Source: an uncultured Bacillaceae bacterium (GTDB lineage Bacteria > Bacillota > Bacilli > Bacillales > Caldibacillaceae). Taken from it: a stretch of 5,961 nt of DNA. Position 1 is the first letter of the stretch. Every line of letters starts with the position of its first letter. The notes beneath the pieces are model-generated. The model made no database searches. It was not told where the DNA came from and saw nothing but the letters and a program-made list of their open reading frames with translations. Below are positions 1 through 5,511 of this stretch, piece after piece. The position numbers and the translations under genes were made by a program. Where the stretch lies: positions 1 to 5,961 of the forward strand of contig CALGAD010000130.1 of NCBI GenBank assembly GCA_937951955.1. Reading direction: 5' to 3'.

Positions 1-10
1 CTTATTTTTC

Positions 11-39
11 TTGACTCGCTGGTGTATTATCAGTATAAT
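11..39 (+). promoter_or_regulatory. Sigma-A promoter of the gntR-ABC operon
   Basis: A -35 box TTGACT (11-16) and a perfect -10 box TATAAT (34-39) are separated by exactly 17 bases, the optimum for the vegetative sigma factor. Transcription should start near 46, giving a leader of about 170 bases before the first start codon at 218. The first palindromic operator (22-43) fills the spacer and covers the -10 box, so a bound repressor would exclude RNA polymerase. The promoter is inferred from sequence only. Confidence 0.85.
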
Positions 40-43
40 ACAC
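22..43. promoter_or_regulatory. Operator 1, palindrome inside the promoter
   Basis: Perfect inverted repeat: GTGTATTA (22-29), a 6-base spacer, TAATACAC (36-43). It is the first of four copies with identical geometry. It lies between the -35 and -10 boxes and overlaps the -10 box. As I recall, the B. subtilis YtrA operator has GTGTA and TACAC half-sites about 13 bases apart. Here they are 12 apart, so the GntR protein encoded just downstream is the obvious ligand. Confidence 0.82.
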
Positions 44-51
44 TCAAACAA

Positions 52-73
52 GTGTATTAACTAGATAATACAC
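52..73. promoter_or_regulatory. Operator 2, palindrome at the start of the leader
   Basis: Perfect inverted repeat GTGTATTA (52-59), 6-base spacer, TAATACAC (66-73). It begins 30 bases after operator 1, close to three helical turns, so dimers on sites 1 and 2 could sit on nearly the same DNA face and cooperate. It lies just after the predicted transcription start, where bound protein could also block the leaving polymerase. Confidence 0.8.
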
Positions 74-104
74 AGTCGGCATTCGTAATTTTTATTTACC
101 CCTT

Positions 105-126
105 GTGTATTAAGGGGGTAATACAC
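105..126. promoter_or_regulatory. Operator 3, palindrome in mid-leader
   Basis: Perfect inverted repeat GTGTATTA (105-112), 6-base spacer (one A then five G), TAATACAC (119-126). It begins 53 bases after operator 2, about five helical turns. It is well inside the transcribed leader, so any repression from it would be by roadblock, DNA looping or cooperative binding. No convincing promoter overlaps it. Confidence 0.8.
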
Positions 127-163
127 CCGTAAAGAAAAAACTTGAAGATTATTTTTCTTCCTG

Positions 164-185
164 ATGTATTATGTGTTTAATACAC
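164..185. promoter_or_regulatory. Operator 4, palindrome just before the regulator gene
   Basis: Inverted repeat ATGTATTA (164-171), 6-base spacer, TAATACAC (178-185). The left arm differs from the other copies at its first base (A for G). It ends 32 bases before the gntR start codon, ahead of the ribosome binding site. The ATG at its left edge opens an in-frame extension of the regulator, but that start has no ribosome binding site and would run through the operator, so it is not used as the gene start. Confidence 0.78.
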
Positions 186-205
186 TTTGTTTCCAAACAG
201 CTGTT

Positions 206-213
206 GGGAGTGA
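206..213 (+). promoter_or_regulatory. Ribosome binding site that fixes the gntR start
   Basis: GGGAGTGA matches the anti-Shine-Dalgarno end of 16S rRNA and lies four bases before the ATG at 218. No such sequence precedes the in-frame ATG at 164. This site decides the shorter 125-residue protein. Confidence 0.8.
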
Positions 214-217
214 TGGA

Positions 218-595
218 ATGAAAATCCAGTTTAACAATCGCGATCCTGTTTATTTACAGGTTGTCCGTTATTTTAAAGAAGAAATTGCCAGGGGAAATCT
301 GGAACCGGGAGAGGAAATTCCTTCACGGAGAGAACTGGCGAATCAACTGAAAATTAATCCAAATACGGCCCAGCGTGCCTATAAGGAAATGGAGGAACAG
401 GGATTGATTTTTACAGAAGGTAATATGCCCAGTCGGATAACGAAGGATGAAGCGGTGTTGAAGCAAGTGCGTGAAGAATTAATTTTGGAGGCTGTTTCGA
501 ACTTTATCCAGTCCATTCGCGCCATTAACGTAACGTTGGAAGAGGCACTTCAGTTAGTAGAAAAGAATTTTTACAGGAATGAGGGAGAACAGTGA
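218..595 (+). CDS. GntR-family transcriptional regulator, YtrA subfamily
   Basis: A predicted DNA-binding repressor of 125 residues, the short length typical of the YtrA branch of GntR. Residues 9-72 form the winged helix-turn-helix. The diagnostic stretch runs from PSRREL (35-40) through NPNTAQRAYKEMEEQGLI (47-64). The tail (about 75-118) has only two predicted helices for dimerisation and no large ligand-binding domain. The wing reads EGNMPSRIT (67-75) and lacks the usual RGxGT(Y/F) pattern. The start at 218 is chosen for its ribosome binding site, not the upstream ATG at 164. The gene is first in an operon with an ABC ATPase and permease, the standard YtrA context, and ends by overlapping the ATPase gene by 4 bases. 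Four palindromes upstream suggest autorepression. In B. subtilis the ytr operon responds to lipid II-binding antibiotics; a similar inducer here is only inference. Confidence 0.9.
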   Translation: MKIQFNNRDPVYLQVVRYFKEEIARGNLEPGEEIPSRRELANQLKINPNTAQRAYKEMEEQGLIFTEGNMPSRITKDEAVLKQVREELILEAVSNFIQSIRAINVTLEEALQLVEKNFYRNEGEQ

Positions 596-1278
596 TTGAA
601 GTTAAAAATGTGAAGAAACGTTATGGGAGAAAAACGGTTTTGAATGGTGTTACCTTCAGTGCAAAAAAAGGGGAGATCACTTGTTTAATCGGGATTAATG
701 GGGTCGGTAAAACAACCATTATGAAGGCGATCATGGCCTTAACGCCGATTCATTCGGGCGAAATTTTGATCGATGGGGAAAAGGTGAATAAAAATACATT
801 TAATAAAGTGGCGTTCATTCCCGATATGATTACGATGCCACCGAATATGAGAATTGAAGAAGCGTTGGAGTTTATGGCGGATTTTTATCCGACATGGAAT
901 CAAACGCGTGCCGAGGAAATTTTGGAGTTTTTCCGCTTGAATCGGAAAGACCGTATCGGAGATTTATCGAAAGGAAATACGGCTAAAGCGAATTTACTCC
1001 TCGGGCTCGCGCTGGATGTTGATTATGTACTGATGGACGAACCTTTTTCCGGAATCGATATTTTCAGTCGTGAAGAAATCGCTGAAATTTTTACGAGTCA
1101 TTTAGTGGAAGATCGGGGAGTGATTATCACGACACATGAAATCAATGATATCGAGCATTTAATTGATCGGGCCATTATCCTACATGAAGGTCGGGTGTTA
1201 AAAGAATTCGATACCGAAAAAGTGCGTGAATTAGAAGGTAAGTCGGTCATCGATGTGATGCGGGAGGTGCTTATGTAA
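592..1278 (+). CDS. ABC transporter ATP-binding protein (YtrB/BcrA-like)
   Basis: The ATPase subunit of an ABC-2 type transporter, 228 residues, a single nucleotide-binding domain that should sit on the inner face of the membrane. Visible motifs in order: Walker A GINGVGKTT (34-42), Q-loop region AFIPDM (74-79) with aspartate where many ABC proteins have glutamine, signature LSKGN (125-129) in place of LSGGQ, Walker B YVLMDEP (145-151) with catalytic Glu150, D-loop SGID (153-156), and switch His182. All residues needed for ATP hydrolysis are present. The start is GTG, within the GTGA overlap with the regulator stop, preceded by GAGGGAGA; this implies translational coupling. The next gene starts within its stop codon. 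With one ATPase gene and one permease gene, a homodimer-plus-homodimer complex is the likely form. Direction (export) and substrate are inferred from family only. Confidence 0.93.
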   Translation: MIEVKNVKKRYGRKTVLNGVTFSAKKGEITCLIGINGVGKTTIMKAIMALTPIHSGEILIDGEKVNKNTFNKVAFIPDMITMPPNMRIEEALEFMADFYPTWNQTRAEEILEFFRLNRKDRIGDLSKGNTAKANLLLGLALDVDYVLMDEPFSGIDIFSREEIAEIFTSHLVEDRGVIITTHEINDIEHLIDRAIILHEGRVLKEFDTEKVRELEGKSVIDVMREVLM

Positions 1279-2105
1279 TGAAAAGTTATGTAAAACTCGT
1301 AAACTTTGAATTCAACCGCTATTTTAAAATTTATGTCGTTTTAGTTGGAATCACCATCCTTTGTCAAATTACCGGGGTTATTTTTGAGGGTTTACGATTT
1401 GTGAAAGAGGCCCAGGAAACGATGCAACACGAAATGATCACGATGGAACAATATGCGATGAATTATGGGCCGATCTCGATGTATGACTTTATTGAAACAA
1501 TCTGGTTTATTGGACCGGTGGCCATATGTATTGTCACTTTACTCATCTATATGTTGTTTATCTGGTACCGCGATTGGTATGGAAAACATACGTTTATCTA
1601 CCGGCTGCTCATGTTACCGGTGGAAAGATTAAATATCTATTTTGCCAAAGTAACGGCTATTTTTCTATTCGTACTTGGTTTAGTCTCTTTACAACTCATA
1701 TTATTAATCATCGAAAACAATATTTTGACGAGGCTTGTGCCGGAAGCACTGTTAATGGAAATGTCGATTACAAGTTTACTAACTTTTGATATTTTAATTA
1801 TTTTATATCCACCAACTTTTTCAGAATTTCTATTATATTATGGCGCCGGATTCCTGTTCATCCTTGTTGTATTTACGATGATTTTGTTAGAAAGAAGTTT
1901 TCGCATCAAAGGGATTTTACTGGCTGCATGCTATGGAGGGGTCATCTTCGCGCTTCTATTAGCTCCTATTCTAATTAATGAATCGCTCAATGATTATTTC
2001 TATCCCATCGAAATTTTGGCCATCGAAGGCATTCTGGCACTGATGATCGGTACGGTTTCCATCATGCTGAGCCGTTTTCTTTTGAACAAAAAAATTACGG
2101 TGTAA
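1278..2105 (+). CDS. ABC-2 type transporter permease
   Basis: The predicted membrane subunit partnering the upstream ATPase, 275 residues. About six hydrophobic segments are visible, near residues 18-37, 74-96, 123-145, 182-204, 210-232 and 244-266. Between helices 2 and 3 lies a cytoplasmic stretch with RDWYGKHT (98-105) followed by LPVERLNIYFAK (113-124). This RE/RD...G-T...LP-x-x-R...AK pattern is common in ABC-2 permeases and probably contacts the ATPase. A polar loop (about 38-73) between helices 1 and 2 is predicted to face outward. The ATG overlaps the ATPase stop (TAATG), with GGGAGGTG inside the upstream gene as ribosome binding site, so translation is coupled. The protein is too divergent for me to assign to YtrC, YtrD or a named transporter, and the substrate is unknown. 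Confidence 0.88.
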   Translation: MKSYVKLVNFEFNRYFKIYVVLVGITILCQITGVIFEGLRFVKEAQETMQHEMITMEQYAMNYGPISMYDFIETIWFIGPVAICIVTLLIYMLFIWYRDWYGKHTFIYRLLMLPVERLNIYFAKVTAIFLFVLGLVSLQLILLIIENNILTRLVPEALLMEMSITSLLTFDILIILYPPTFSEFLLYYGAGFLFILVVFTMILLERSFRIKGILLAACYGGVIFALLLAPILINESLNDYFYPIEILAIEGILALMIGTVSIMLSRFLLNKKITV

Positions 2106-2121
2106 AATAGGAGGATCAAGG

Positions 2122-3300
2122 ATGAAAAAATATTTGAATCTATTGATTACCCTTTTGGTGATCGTTCTTATGATCAGTACATTTTATATACAAAAAGTCA
2201 TCGCAAATAGCGAAGCAATTATGTTAAAAACGACCGTTGGTGATGAGGTTGAATTGAGAAATGTGGTGATCGACTTTTCTATGTGGAATCGTGATTTGTA
2301 TAAATCTGTCCGGCTAGAAGAAGGAGATCTCTACGTCATGGAAAATCTATCGGTCCTCAGCCGTTTGAGTGGGGCGGAATATTCACCAGAAATCAAAAAC
2401 TTGTTGAAAAATCAACGCTCGTTTTTGCGTACGAAGGACTTGAGCAATGCGAATTATTTTGAAGATGAACGATACCTCGCGTATGTAGGGTTTGAGTATA
2501 ATCCTGAAGTTATCATTGAAAATAAAGGAACACCCAATCAAGTTGAACATCATTACTACTCCTATGACTTTGTCATTGATATATTAGAAAAAGATACAAA
2601 TAAAAGATGGTCTTATACGGTTGATGGACCAAATGATATTGATATCAGTTTTATAGGAATTGAAGATGTACAGATTTTAGGCGAAGAATTGAAGGTACTC
2701 GCACAATTTTATACATGGGAAACTCCAAAACATTATCAATGGCTCACCTTCAAAATGGCAAATGGGGAAATTTCTGATTCGAAACTGATCATGTTTGAAA
2801 ACGAATCCGATGAAGGACCGAGGCTATTAAACGATATAAATAATCTCAAGCCAGAACAATACTATATCTTTTCTTCTGGACCTGAGACAGTTGATGAATC
2901 AGGAAATATCGTTCCATCGGAAACATTGTACGTGTTCAATTTGAAAACAGAGCAGATGGAAGAAATCCAGATCGATGTAGAAAAACTAGGTTATTTCGTA
3001 TCGGTTGAACAATCCAATATATTTTTTGCTCAAAGAGAAGATGGTCTTACGATAAACGCTTACAATATTGAAAACGGAACGGTTGAAACAATGGCTTTCC
3101 CGGAGATAAAAAGTAACGACGATATTATTTTTGCCCAGCTAAAAAGAGGAAAACTGTATACAGCTTTCCATGATGAAAACAGCAATCAAATCAATATTTG
3201 TATAGCCGATGTGGATACGGGCGATCTTATTTATGAAGGGTATCTAAAACATGAATTGCAGGATGTTGAAATGTATATCTCCTCATTGAAGGTCTTTTAA
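2122..3300 (+). CDS. Membrane-anchored or exported protein of unknown function
   Basis: I do not recognise the family. The protein has 392 residues. It starts with MKKY and a hydrophobic stretch at about 7-23 (LLITLLVIVLMISTFYI), without a lipobox cysteine, so it is a signal anchor or signal peptide with the rest outside the membrane. The remainder is soluble, rich in acidic and aromatic residues and poor in cysteine. Three C-terminal segments resemble each other: LYVFNLKTEQMEEIQI (269-284), LTINAYNIENGTVETMAF (309-326) and INICIADVDTGDLIYEGYL (357-375). Each is a strand, a turn with an acidic or NG/TG pair, then a strand, spaced 40-48 residues apart, as in beta-propeller blades. Propeller folding is inference. 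AGGAGG (2109-2114) sits 7 bases before the ATG, 16 bases after the permease stop, so it belongs to the same operon. It could be an extracytoplasmic partner or sensor for the transporter. Confidence 0.85.
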   Translation: MKKYLNLLITLLVIVLMISTFYIQKVIANSEAIMLKTTVGDEVELRNVVIDFSMWNRDLYKSVRLEEGDLYVMENLSVLSRLSGAEYSPEIKNLLKNQRSFLRTKDLSNANYFEDERYLAYVGFEYNPEVIIENKGTPNQVEHHYYSYDFVIDILEKDTNKRWSYTVDGPNDIDISFIGIEDVQILGEELKVLAQFYTWETPKHYQWLTFKMANGEISDSKLIMFENESDEGPRLLNDINNLKPEQYYIFSSGPETVDESGNIVPSETLYVFNLKTEQMEEIQIDVEKLGYFVSVEQSNIFFAQREDGLTINAYNIENGTVETMAFPEIKSNDDIIFAQLKRGKLYTAFHDENSNQINICIADVDTGDLIYEGYLKHELQDVEMYISSLKVF

Positions 3301-3622
3301 AGAAACATGTCGAACCGGTAAGGTGTTATGTATATGAAAAAGTTTACTGTAGGATTCTTATTTAACTAATCCTATAGGAGGGAGGGTTATCTTCAGAAAA
3401 ATCAGATTTTTAAAAAGTGACAAAGAGTACAAAATGGATTGATGAACATTTTCAATCTCTCCAATGGGATGATCGGGAAATCGAGTGCTCGGTATTTTTG
3501 GTAAACCCGAAATAAATGAATCGAGAAATCATCCCGGAGAAAATATCTTATTTACAAAGAAATAGACCTTGGCATCTAGAATGACAAGGTATTTCGTTAC
3601 TTGATTACTGATTATTTGTCAA
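3301..3622 (+). other. Non-coding interval with decayed coding traces
   Basis: No intact gene is visible. TAAGGTG (3319-3325) precedes an 11-codon frame from 3334 (MKKFTVGFLFN then stop), which resembles the start of a secreted protein. A 7-bp hairpin follows (3350-3356 with 3368-3374), then a very purine-rich AGGAGGGAGGG (3376-3386), and then broken reading frames described separately. A second small hairpin, ACCTTG (3566-3571) with CAAGGT (3585-3590), has no T-run. No convincing terminator directly follows the fourth operon gene at 3300, so transcripts may continue to the terminator at 3838. Confidence 0.55.
3386..3565 (+). pseudogene. Possible decayed gene, broken into three frames
   Basis: After the strong Shine-Dalgarno-like AGGAGGGAGGG (3376-3386) there is protein-like sequence in shifting frames. 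One frame gives FRKIRFLKSDKEYK (3392-3433) before a stop at 3440. A second gives TKWIDEHFQSLQWDDREIEC and then SVFLVNPK (3429-3512), with a stop at 3513. A third continues as PEINESRNHPGENILFTKK (3506-3562) with a stop at 3563. The amino-acid composition looks like real protein, but no ATG sits at the right distance from the ribosome binding site. I read this as a gene remnant with two frameshifts and a lost start. I do not recognise the family, and chance open frames cannot be excluded. Confidence 0.35.
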
Positions 3623-3824
3623 ATGAAAAGGGCATTTAGAATGGGGGATACGTACCATGAGGTTATCGAAGTGTACGAGCCCAGCTTTTATGAAAAAATG
3701 TTCCCGGGTAAAAATCAGCGGATATTTCGATAAAGACAACATGATTAATAGCGAATACTGTCTTGAAAATGATAAAGTCATCGGCAATTTCGTAGTGGCG
3801 ATCGAAAAGAAGGCTGCAAAATAA
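3623..3824 (+). pseudogene. Frameshifted remnant of a small protein gene
   Basis: The first frame starts at ATG 3623 and reads MKRAFRMGDTYHEVIEVYEP, then SFYEKMFPG, before running out of frame to a stop at 3731. The frame one base on continues from about 3708 as VKISGYFDKDNMINSEYCLE, then NDKVIGNFVVAIEKKAAK, with a TAA at 3822. Both halves look protein-like and join well if one base near CCCGGG (3704-3709) is extra, giving a protein of about 67 residues. A strong terminator follows 13 bases after the stop, as for a real gene end. There is no good ribosome binding site before 3623, so the 5' part may also be lost. Alternatively the 55-codon frame from ATG 3657 could be read alone. I do not recognise the family. 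Confidence 0.5.
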
Positions 3825-3837
3825 ATAATCCTTGAAG

Positions 3838-3875
3838 AAGTATATTCGGTATAACCGGATATACTTTTTTTCTTT
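3838..3875 (+). terminator. Rho-independent terminator, + strand
   Basis: Arms AAGTATATTCGG (3838-3849) and CCGGATATACTT (3855-3866) form a 12-bp stem with one G-U pair around the loop TATAA, followed by a run of T (3865-3871, then TTT after one C). It ends the small decayed gene and may also be the first real terminator for the upstream ABC operon. Confidence 0.88.
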
Positions 3876-3884
3876 CGAGCCTTT

Positions 3885-3920
3885 AAAAGAAAAAGCCCTC
3901 ACTACAATTAGGAGGGCCTT
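3885..3920 (-). terminator. Rho-independent terminator of glyQS
   Basis: Read on the minus strand, AAGGCCCTC (3920-3912) pairs with GAGGGCTTT (3900-3892) over an 11-base loop, with one G-U pair, followed by TTTTTCTTTT (3894-3885). It lies 36 bases after the glyQS stop codon. It sits back to back with the + strand terminator at 3838-3875, so the two convergent units are separated by two hairpins. Confidence 0.87.
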
Positions 3921-3955
3921 AAAGGTCTTATTAATAATGGTTTTTCACTTATCAA

Positions 3956-5338
3956 TTAAAAATTTACTTTTTCTTGCAGGAAATCGATGAGTTCATCGAT
4001 TGGAACGCGGACTTGTTCCATCGTGTCCCGGTGGCGAATCGTTACTTGCTTATCTTCCCGGGAATCGAAATCGTATGTGATGCAGTAAGGTGTTCCGATT
4101 TCGTCGTGGCGGCGGTACCGTTTACCGATTGAGCCGGACTCGTCATAATCAACATTGAAATGTTTAGCAAGCATTTCATAAACTTCCCGGGCTTCGTCGG
4201 ATAATTTTTTCGATAACGGTAAAATCGCAGCTTTAAATGGTGCTAAAGCCGGATGCAGACGCATCACTGTCCGGGTTGTACCGTCTTCTAATTCTTCCTC
4301 ATCGTAACTATCCACAAGGAAAGCCAGTAAGACCCGATCAACGCCGACAGAAGGTTCGATACAGTACGGGATATATCTTTCATTCGTTTCTTGATCGTGA
4401 TAGTGGAAATCTTCTCCGGAATATTCCATATGCTGTTTCAAGTCATAATCGGTACGGGAGGCGATCCCCCATAGTTCACCCCAGCCGAACGGGAAGGAAT
4501 ATTCGATATCAACCGTTTGATCACTATAGTGGGATAGTTCCTCTTTCGTATGATCCCGGAAGCGGATGTTTTCTTTCGTCATACCGAGATCAAGAAGCCA
4601 TTTTTCACAATACTCCTTCCAGTAATCGAACCATTTTCCTTCTTCGCCAGGTTTACAGAAAAATTCGAGTTCCATCTGTTCGAATTCTCTCGTCCGGAAG
4701 ATGAAATTTCCAGGTGTGATTTCATTCCGGAAGCTTTTTCCGATTTGCGCGATACCGAAGGGGAGTTTCTTTCTCATGGTTCGCTGGACATTTTTAAAGT
4801 TGACAAAGATGCCTTGTGCCGTTTCAGGACGCAAATAAATTTCATTGGCGCTTGATTCGGTAACGCCCTGGAACGTTTTAAACATCAAGTTGAATTGTCG
4901 CACATCGGTAAAGTTGTTGCTACCACAGTTCGGGCACACGATTTGATGTTCGGCAATCAGCTCTTCCATCTTTTCGAATGGTAGACCGTCGACAACCATC
5001 TCGATTCCTTTTTCTTGTAACGCCTCTTCAATCAATTTATCCGCCCGATGACGCGCTTTACAATCTTTACAGTCAATAAGCGGGTCATTGAAGTTGCCGA
5101 TATGTCCGGATGCTTCCCATGTACGGGGATTCATTAAAATAGCTGCATCAAGCCCCACATTATAAGGGGATTCCTGTACGAATTTTTTCCACCATGCTTT
5201 TTTGACGTTGTTTTTTAATTCTACACCAAGGGGACCGTAGTCCCATGTGTTAGCGAGTCCTCCATAAATTTCCGACCCAGGAAAGATAAAACCTCTGTGT
5301 TTACAATGGGCAACAATTTTTTCCATCGATGCCTTCAT
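3956..5338 (-). CDS. glyQS: Glycyl-tRNA synthetase, single-chain homodimeric type
   Basis: A cytoplasmic enzyme that joins glycine to tRNA-Gly using ATP. It is a class II synthetase of the alpha2 type, 460 residues, the usual bacterial length. Visible parts: N-terminal HRGFIFPGSEIYGGLANTWD (14-33) with DYGPLG (33-38) in the motif 1 region; four cysteines as CKDC (90-93) and CPNC (135-138) in the insertion, possibly a zinc site; the substrate-pocket stretch RPETAQGIFVNF (170-181); motif 2 with FRNE (203-206) and RTREFEQMELEFF (215-227); motif 3 with EPSVGVDR (328-335); and the anticodon-binding domain from about 362 to the end. The start ATG at 5338 is preceded by AAGGAGATGAT at good spacing; the Met at residue 4 would be too far from it. 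It is transcribed alone from a T-box-controlled promoter and opposes the ABC operon. Confidence 0.97.
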   Translation of the reverse strand: MKASMEKIVAHCKHRGFIFPGSEIYGGLANTWDYGPLGVELKNNVKKAWWKKFVQESPYNVGLDAAILMNPRTWEASGHIGNFNDPLIDCKDCKARHRADKLIEEALQEKGIEMVVDGLPFEKMEELIAEHQIVCPNCGSNNFTDVRQFNLMFKTFQGVTESSANEIYLRPETAQGIFVNFKNVQRTMRKKLPFGIAQIGKSFRNEITPGNFIFRTREFEQMELEFFCKPGEEGKWFDYWKEYCEKWLLDLGMTKENIRFRDHTKEELSHYSDQTVDIEYSFPFGWGELWGIASRTDYDLKQHMEYSGEDFHYHDQETNERYIPYCIEPSVGVDRVLLAFLVDSYDEEELEDGTTRTVMRLHPALAPFKAAILPLSKKLSDEAREVYEMLAKHFNVDYDESGSIGKRYRRHDEIGTPYCITYDFDSREDKQVTIRHRDTMEQVRVPIDELIDFLQEKVNF

Positions 5339-5343
5339 CGTTG

Positions 5344-5354
5344 ATCATCTCCTT
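5344..5354 (-). promoter_or_regulatory. Ribosome binding site of glyQS
   Basis: Minus-strand AAGGAGATGAT, nearly full complementarity to the 16S rRNA 3' end, five bases before the ATG at 5338. It favours this start over the methionine three codons further in. It lies beyond the T-box terminator, so it is transcribed only on readthrough. Confidence 0.85.
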
Positions 5355-5400
5355 TTGTATATTTTGTAGTTAGGCGAGGAGTTTATGAACGAATTCAATA

Positions 5401-5444
5401 TAAAAACTCCCGCCCATATGCTACGAATGCATAGGGACGGGAGT
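5401..5444 (-). terminator. T-box regulated terminator of the glyQS leader
   Basis: On the minus strand, a 16-position stem with one G-U pair and one mismatch is formed by 5444-5429 and 5421-5406 around the loop ATTCGTA, followed by five T. Its 5' arm overlaps the 3' side of the antiterminator, so only one of the two structures can form at a time. Confidence 0.92.
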
Positions 5445-5508
5445 TACCCGCGGTTCCACCCTATTTGCCACAAAGATGTGGCCACCTCATTAAAACCAGC
5501 TCGGGAAC

Positions 5509-5511
5509 GCC
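5509..5511 (-). promoter_or_regulatory. T-box specifier codon GGC (glycine)
   Basis: GGC lies in the internal loop between helix CTTAAC/GTTAAG and helix CGGAA/TTCCCG of stem I, opposite an AGTA loop-E-like strand, and is followed by the usual purine (G). It would pair with the GCC anticodon of tRNA-Gly, agreeing with the downstream gene. Confidence 0.85.

Noticed and set aside
142..172. Possible second promoter (TTGAAG with TGTATT or TATTAT) overlapping operator 4
   Set aside because: Boxes match only 4 of 6 at 17-base spacing, or need 19 bases for the better -10. The upstream promoter at 11-39 is far better.
22..185. Four repeats considered as a CRISPR-like or mobile-element array
   Set aside because: Units are palindromic 22-mers with irregular spacing, placed on a promoter and leader before a DNA-binding regulator, which fits operators. 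There are no uniform spacers or cas genes.
164..217. In-frame extension of the GntR regulator from ATG 164 (18 extra residues)
   Set aside because: No ribosome binding site precedes it, the extension overlaps operator 4, its residues do not fit the family's N-terminus, and a good Shine-Dalgarno lies before ATG 218.
1526..1789. + strand open frame of 87 codons inside the permease gene
   Set aside because: Shadow in another frame of a clear membrane protein gene; no family features.
3397..3413. AT-rich palindrome AAAAATCAGATTTTT as a terminator for the ABC operon
   Set aside because: The stem is only A-T pairs near the base with almost no loop; too weak for a rho-independent terminator.
3466..3535. 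8-bp inverted repeat GGGATGAT / ATCATCCC
   Set aside because: The arms are 54 bases apart inside degraded coding sequence with no supporting structure; likely chance.
3605..3902. Two - strand open frames (60 and 79 codons) across the decayed region
   Set aside because: They lie antisense to the better protein-like + strand frames and run through a terminator; no ribosome binding sites.
4237..4855. Two + strand open frames inside glyQS
   Set aside because: Antisense shadows of a highly conserved synthetase gene.
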